The notes below the pieces were generated by a model. The model made no database searches. It saw only the letters and a program-made list of their open reading frames with translations, and had not been told where the DNA came from. Shown here one piece after another: positions 41,032 to 44,864 of a stretch of DNA of 44,864 nt. The stretch spans positions 1 to 44,864 of the forward strand of contig JAGAOT010000011.1 of the NCBI GenBank assembly GCA_017623615.1, in the 5' to 3' direction. The translations under genes and the position numbers were made by a program. The stretch comes from Clostridia bacterium (GTDB taxonomy: Bacteria > Bacillota > Clostridia > Oscillospirales > Acutalibacteraceae). How positions within the stretch are numbered: the stretch's first letter is position 1; every line of letters begins with the position of its first letter.

Positions 41032-42951
41032 ATGCCGAAAATTAATGTTCTTTCAAAACAGCTTGCGGAGCTTATTGCCGCGGGCGAGGTTGTTGAACGC
41101 CCTGCTTCGGTTGTTAAGGAGCTTCTTGAAAATTCAATAGACGCGGGAGCAACCGCAATAACGGTTGAGATAAAAAACGGCGGTATTTCTTATATCAGAA
41201 TCACCGACAACGGTTGCGGAATTTCAAAGGACGATATTCGCAACGCCTTTGTAAGCCATGCAACAAGCAAAATCGCAACGCCCGAGGATTTGAACAGCAT
41301 TTTTACTCTCGGCTTCCGCGGCGAAGCGCTTGCAAGCGTCAGCGCGGTTGCGAGGGTTGAGGTTATGACCAAAACCGCCGAGGATGAAACGGGTCTTCGC
41401 TATGTTATCGAAAGCGGAGAAGAAGTTTTGCTGGATGATGCGGGCTGCCCCAACGGCACAACGATGATTGTCAGGGATTTGTTCTATAAAACCCCCGCAA
41501 GAATGAAATTCCTTAAAAAGGATGTAACGGAAGCAAACGCGGTTGCGAGCGTTGTTGACCGCATTGCTCTTTCTCACCCCGAAGTGTCGTTCCGTTTTGT
41601 AAGAGAGGGTAAGCAGGTGCTTGTAACCAGCGGTAACGGCGATTTGCTGACATGTATCCGCGAAATTTTCGGAAAGGATTTTTCAGCCGACCTTATTCCC
41701 GCCGAGTTTGAGGGTCAAGGTATAAAGGTGAGCGGATATGTTTCCAAGCCGACTGCGGCAAGACCCAACCGAAACATGCAGTTTTTCTTTTTGAATAACA
41801 GACTTATTAAAACGGGCACGGGAAGCGCGGCTTTAAGCGAAAGCTATAAAAATTCAATTATGGTCGGCAAATTCCCGTCGTGTGTTTTGAATATTGATAT
41901 TGACCCGTCTTTGGTGGATGTTAATGTTCATCCCGCCAAAACAGAGGTCAGATTTTCCGATGAACGTGTGATTTTTAATGCCGTATTCTGTGCATGCAAA
42001 AATGCGCTTGCGGCAGGTGACACCCCCAAACAGATAAAAAAAGAAATTCCCAAAACAGATTATTACAAAGCTCCCGAAAAACCCGCGGAGCAGTTAAAGA
42101 TAACACCCGTTGCCGCCCCAAAAAAGGATTTTTGGCAGCATATACCCGTAAAATCAGAGTCAAAGACCGAGCCGCCTGCGGTAAAAATCAACATCGTTGA
42201 GCCTAAAGCGGCTGAGGTGAAAAAAGAGCCTCAAAAATTTGCGATGGTCAGCGCTCCGATTGTAACACCTGCAAAAGAAGAAAAAATTGAAGATATTCTT
42301 TTGAATTCACCCCCCAAGGCTGAAATTTCCGAGCCTATCGTGCCCGAAATTGTTTCCGCAGAGCCTAAAAATGAGTTCTGCGAAGAGGAATTCCACCTTG
42401 TCGGCGAGGCGTTCAAAACATACATTATCTGTGAATACCGCGGCAAAATGGTTATAATCGACAAGCACGCGGCGCATGAACGTATAATTTACGAAAAGCT
42501 CAAAAGAGAGAATGGTGAGCGCACCCCGCAGCTTCTTCTGCTGCCCGTAACCGTTACTCTTTCAAAAGAGGAATACTCCGCTTTTCTCGAAAATCTGGAG
42601 CTTGTCAACAAAGCGGGCTTTGATGCCGAGGATTTCGGCGGCGGCTGCGTTATCGTCAGGGAATGCCCCATGGAGCTTTCCGCCGATGACATTCAGGATG
42701 TCATAAGTGAAATCGCAGGCAGATTTGTTGACAAAAAGCAGGATGTTTCATTTGAAAAAATGGATTGGATTTTCCATTCTGTTGCGTGCAGAAGTGCAAT
42801 AAAAGCAGACAATTTCACATCAAGGCTTGAAATGGAGCGTTTTGCAAAGCAGCTTCTTTCAATGCCCGACATCCGCTACTGTCCGCACGGCAGACCCGTG
42901 CTTATTGAAATGACACAAAGAGAGCTGGAGAAGAATTTTGGCAGAGTCTAA
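41032..42951 (+). CDS. mutL: DNA mismatch repair protein MutL (endonuclease-type)
   Basis: 639 residues. The GHKL ATPase domain has LIAAGEVVERPASVVKELLENSIDAGA (about 12-38), DNGCGI, THATSKI-like SHATSKI and GFRGEALASV. A Pro/Lys/Glu-rich linker covers about 335-450. The C-terminal domain keeps the nuclease motif IDKHAAHERIIYE (DQHAx2Ex4E) and CPHGRP, so this is a nicking MutL, as expected where MutH is absent. AAAGGAGG precedes the ATG. The stop lies 14 bp inside miaA. Confidence 0.97.
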   Translation: MPKINVLSKQLAELIAAGEVVERPASVVKELLENSIDAGATAITVEIKNGGISYIRITDNGCGISKDDIRNAFVSHATSKIATPEDLNSIFTLGFRGEALASVSAVARVEVMTKTAEDETGLRYVIESGEEVLLDDAGCPNGTTMIVRDLFYKTPARMKFLKKDVTEANAVASVVDRIALSHPEVSFRFVREGKQVLVTSGNGDLLTCIREIFGKDFSADLIPAEFEGQGIKVSGYVSKPTAARPNRNMQFFFLNNRLIKTGTGSAALSESYKNSIMVGKFPSCVLNIDIDPSLVDVNVHPAKTEVRFSDERVIFNAVFCACKNALAAGDTPKQIKKEIPKTDYYKAPEKPAEQLKITPVAAPKKDFWQHIPVKSESKTEPPAVKINIVEPKAAEVKKEPQKFAMVSAPIVTPAKEEKIEDILLNSPPKAEISEPIVPEIVSAEPKNEFCEEEFHLVGEAFKTYIICEYRGKMVIIDKHAAHERIIYEKLKRENGERTPQLLLLPVTVTLSKEEYSAFLENLELVNKAGFDAEDFGGGCVIVRECPMELSADDIQDVISEIAGRFVDKKQDVSFEKMDWIFHSVACRSAIKADNFTSRLEMERFAKQLLSMPDIRYCPHGRPVLIEMTQRELEKNFGRV

Positions 42952-43891
42952 AACACCGCTTATTGCCGTTGTCGGTCCCACGGCATCGGGCAAAACCTCG
43001 CTTGCGGTTGAAATATGCAAGCGTATCGGCGCAGAAGCAGTTTCCTGCGATTCGATGCAGATTTATAAAGGCATGGATATCGCAACCGCAAAGCCCATGC
43101 CCGAGGAAATGCAGGGCGTTCCTCACCATTTGATAGGCTTTTTAAATCCCGATGAGCCTTTCAGCGTTGCAAAATATTGCGAATTGGCGCGCTATGCAAT
43201 AGCTGATATAACTGTCAGGGGCAAAAAAGCCGTTCTTGTCGGCGGCACGGGGCTTTATTACAGCTCGCTTGTCGATAACATCGAGTTTTTACCCGAAGAA
43301 ACAGATTTTGAATATCGTGAAATGCTCAAAAAGCGCGCCGAAACCGAGGGCGCGCAGGTGCTTCTTGATGAGCTTGCGGCGGTTGACCCCGAAGCGGCTT
43401 CTGTTCTGCATGTCAACAACCTTGGCAGAATTATCAGAGCACTTGAAATTTATCATACAACGGGCAAAACGAAAACAATGCAAAATGAGCAGTCTGTTCA
43501 AAATCCCACGCCGTTCAAAACAACGGCAATCTGCCTTGATGCAAGGGACAGGCAGTTCCTTTATAACCGCATCAATAAAAGGGTTGACATTATGCTGGAA
43601 GCGGGTCTTTTGGAAGAAGCAAAGGCTTTTTTTGAGTCGCCTCTCGGCAGAACGGCAAGGCAGGCAATCGGCTACAAGGAGCTGTATCCTTATTTTAAAA
43701 ATGAAAGAACGCTTGATGAATGCATAGAAAATCTCAAAATGCAGACACGGCGATACGCAAAGCGCCAGCTTACTTGGTTCAGGCGTGATGAAAAAATTAA
43801 TTTCCTTTATATTGATGATTATTCAAGCGGCGAAGAGCTTTTGAATGCCGCATGTGAAATTATAGAAAGGGGAGCGATTGGTGAAAGGTAA
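42938..43891 (+). CDS. miaA: tRNA dimethylallyltransferase
   Basis: 317 residues. The P-loop is VGPTASGKTSLAVE (about 12-25), followed by SCDSMQIYKGMDIATAKP (substrate and tRNA contacts), LVGGTGLYYSSLVD and the C-terminal QTRRYAKRQLTWFRRD motif. It attaches the dimethylallyl group (from DMAPP) to A37 of tRNAs that read UNN codons, giving i6A for MiaB; DMAPP comes from the MEP pathway whose IspH is at 9481. The start is TTG at 42938 with GGAG 7 bp upstream, overlapping mutL. The next gene starts 11 bp before its end. Confidence 0.96.
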   Translation: MAESKTPLIAVVGPTASGKTSLAVEICKRIGAEAVSCDSMQIYKGMDIATAKPMPEEMQGVPHHLIGFLNPDEPFSVAKYCELARYAIADITVRGKKAVLVGGTGLYYSSLVDNIEFLPEETDFEYREMLKKRAETEGAQVLLDELAAVDPEAASVLHVNNLGRIIRALEIYHTTGKTKTMQNEQSVQNPTPFKTTAICLDARDRQFLYNRINKRVDIMLEAGLLEEAKAFFESPLGRTARQAIGYKELYPYFKNERTLDECIENLKMQTRRYAKRQLTWFRRDEKINFLYIDDYSSGEELLNAACEIIERGAIGER

Positions 43892-44864
43892 AGACAGGCT
43901 GCTGAAAGTGCTTTCGGCTTTGGCAGCGGTAATAATAGTAGTGTATTTTGCTGCGGAGATTTATAACCTCACCGCGCGAACCTACACAACCCAAACGGCT
44001 TATGAGCAAACCGTGCTTGAAACGGTTGATGCCGAAATGTTCATTATTCGCGACGAAACTGTTCTGACCGTTTCTTCGTCCGGAGTTACCGTTCCTCTTG
44101 CGGACAGCGGTGAAAGGGTCAGCAAGGGCAGCTCGATAGCGGCAATTTTTTCAAGCGAAGCGGCAGCAGAGAATTATGTTGAAGCCGAAGCGCTTCAAAG
44201 CAAGCTTGAAACATATCAAAAGATTGATTCCCAGCTTCGTTTGGCAAATGTTGATTTGGATAAGCTTAATGACGAGATTGATTCTGAATTCAACGCCATG
44301 CTTGACGGCGCATATAATAACGATTTTTCGGATATCAGCGACCGCAAGCTTGCATTCAGTGAAAAGCTTTCAAGAAAACAGATTTCTTTGAATCATATTG
44401 TTGACTGCTCCGATAAAATCGCAGAGCTGCAAAACGAAATTTCCGCTTTGCAGTCAGCAGGCACTCCCTCCGAAATCATAACAGCCGAGGCGGCAGGGTA
44501 TTATGTAAGCAAAGAGGACGGCTTTGAAAACCTTATAACGGTTGCCGATATTGATTCTTTAACTCCCGAAATGCTTGAAGATGCGCTGAAAAGCGATAAA
44601 AAAGAGCCTGCAAACGGCTCGATAGGCAAAATAATAGACGGCTATAACTGGTATGTTGCCGCGATGATTGATTCAACGCTTGCGGTTGATTTTGCCGACA
44701 GAAAAACAGTTAATCTGATTTTCGGCGACTCCGATGAGGATGCCGTGCCCGCTTATCTTCATTCAATTCAAAATATTGACGGCTCCGAGTCGCTTATTGT
44801 TTTTAAATGCAATCTTATGAATGAGCAGCTTGCCTCTCTTCGCAAGGTTGACGGAAAGATAGTT
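43881..44864 (+). CDS. HlyD-like membrane-anchored protein (partial, runs off the right edge)
   Basis: 328 codons are visible and open to the edge. A GTG at 43881 has GGAG 6 bp upstream and overlaps miaA by 11 bp. The short basic N-terminus and one transmembrane helix (about 9-27) are followed by an HlyD/biotinyl-lipoyl-like half (TVDAEMFIIRDETVL, SSGVTVPLADSGERVSKGSSIAAIF) and an alpha-helical hairpin (about 95-195, predicted coiled coil). The lipoyl-like second half (AEAAGYYVSKEDGFENL) and a beta-barrel then begin. Membrane-fusion proteins of this type partner with efflux systems, but in clostridia this one sits in a conserved miaA/cell-division-side context, so a cell-envelope role is possible. 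Confidence 0.75.
   Translation, partial: MKGKDRLLKVLSALAAVIIVVYFAAEIYNLTARTYTTQTAYEQTVLETVDAEMFIIRDETVLTVSSSGVTVPLADSGERVSKGSSIAAIFSSEAAAENYVEAEALQSKLETYQKIDSQLRLANVDLDKLNDEIDSEFNAMLDGAYNNDFSDISDRKLAFSEKLSRKQISLNHIVDCSDKIAELQNEISALQSAGTPSEIITAEAAGYYVSKEDGFENLITVADIDSLTPEMLEDALKSDKKEPANGSIGKIIDGYNWYVAAMIDSTLAVDFADRKTVNLIFGDSDEDAVPAYLHSIQNIDGSESLIVFKCNLMNEQLASLRKVDGKIV

Noticed and set aside
1-44864. tRNA, rRNA, CRISPR array, phage or insertion sequence
   Set aside because: No cloverleaf, regularly spaced repeat, transposase, integrase or phage structural gene was found on either strand.

Overview
The window reads as a chromosomal segment of a spore-forming Gram-positive anaerobe of the Clostridia, most likely a gut Oscillospirales/Ruminococcaceae-type organism. 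The reasons are an IspH-ribosomal protein S1 fusion gene (a clostridial arrangement), the miaB / YlbF-family / mutS / mutL / miaA order shared with Firmicutes, sporulation-linked genes (TepA-type ClpP protease followed by an FtsK/SpoIIIE translocase, and a YlmC/YmxH PRC-barrel protein), a sortase-type cell-wall anchored repeat protein, strong AGGAGG-type ribosome binding sites, many TTG starts and moderate GC. The taxonomic call is an inference from gene content, since the window contains no rRNA.

Layout. 1-6000: a NUDIX gene whose 5' end runs into a foldback repeat; then, on the minus strand, a secreted InlB-type repeat protein with its own consensus promoter and structured leader, plsY, a HAD phosphatase, and a GH95 alpha-L-fucosidase-type enzyme overlapping the HAD gene. 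6000-11520: a plus-strand operon of five overlapping genes, RpiR-type regulator / HI0933-type flavoprotein / cmk / plsC / ispH-rpsA fusion. 11600-16000: EamA transporter, subtilase, GH13 alpha-glucosidase. 16000-18850 (minus): a membrane-anchored parvulin-type foldase with two rotamase-like modules, and an RluA-type pseudouridine synthase. 18900-23900: radC, a GH5 endoglycoceramidase-like gene (minus), an iron-dependent alcohol dehydrogenase and a secreted lipase of the thermoalkalophilic type.

23950-25250 (minus) is a vitamin B12 uptake unit: a consensus promoter, a cobalamin riboswitch with terminator, a DUF4430 lipoprotein and an ECF-transporter S component. 25440-25815 is a free-standing short transcript with a palindrome, a consensus promoter, a 43-residue cationic ORF and a chain of hairpins ending in a strong terminator. 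25860-29000 holds the YlmC/YmxH protein, a Rieske-FAD oxidoreductase, a minimal Amidase_3 and a sirtuin. 29100-36300 is a run of TepA, FtsK/SpoIIIE, YgiQ radical SAM, an active metallo-beta-lactamase-fold ComEC-like protein, a second copy of it that has lost its metal ligands, and DUF3006. 36400-44864 is the RNA-modification / mismatch-repair operon ending in a HlyD-like membrane protein cut by the window edge.

The regions most worth follow-up are the short gene/structured transcript at 25441-25813, the B12 riboswitch-DUF4430-ECF unit, the active/dead MBL pair, the internal translation start in ispH-rpsA, and the foldback element at the left edge. Nothing looks like a phage, IS element, CRISPR array or tRNA.
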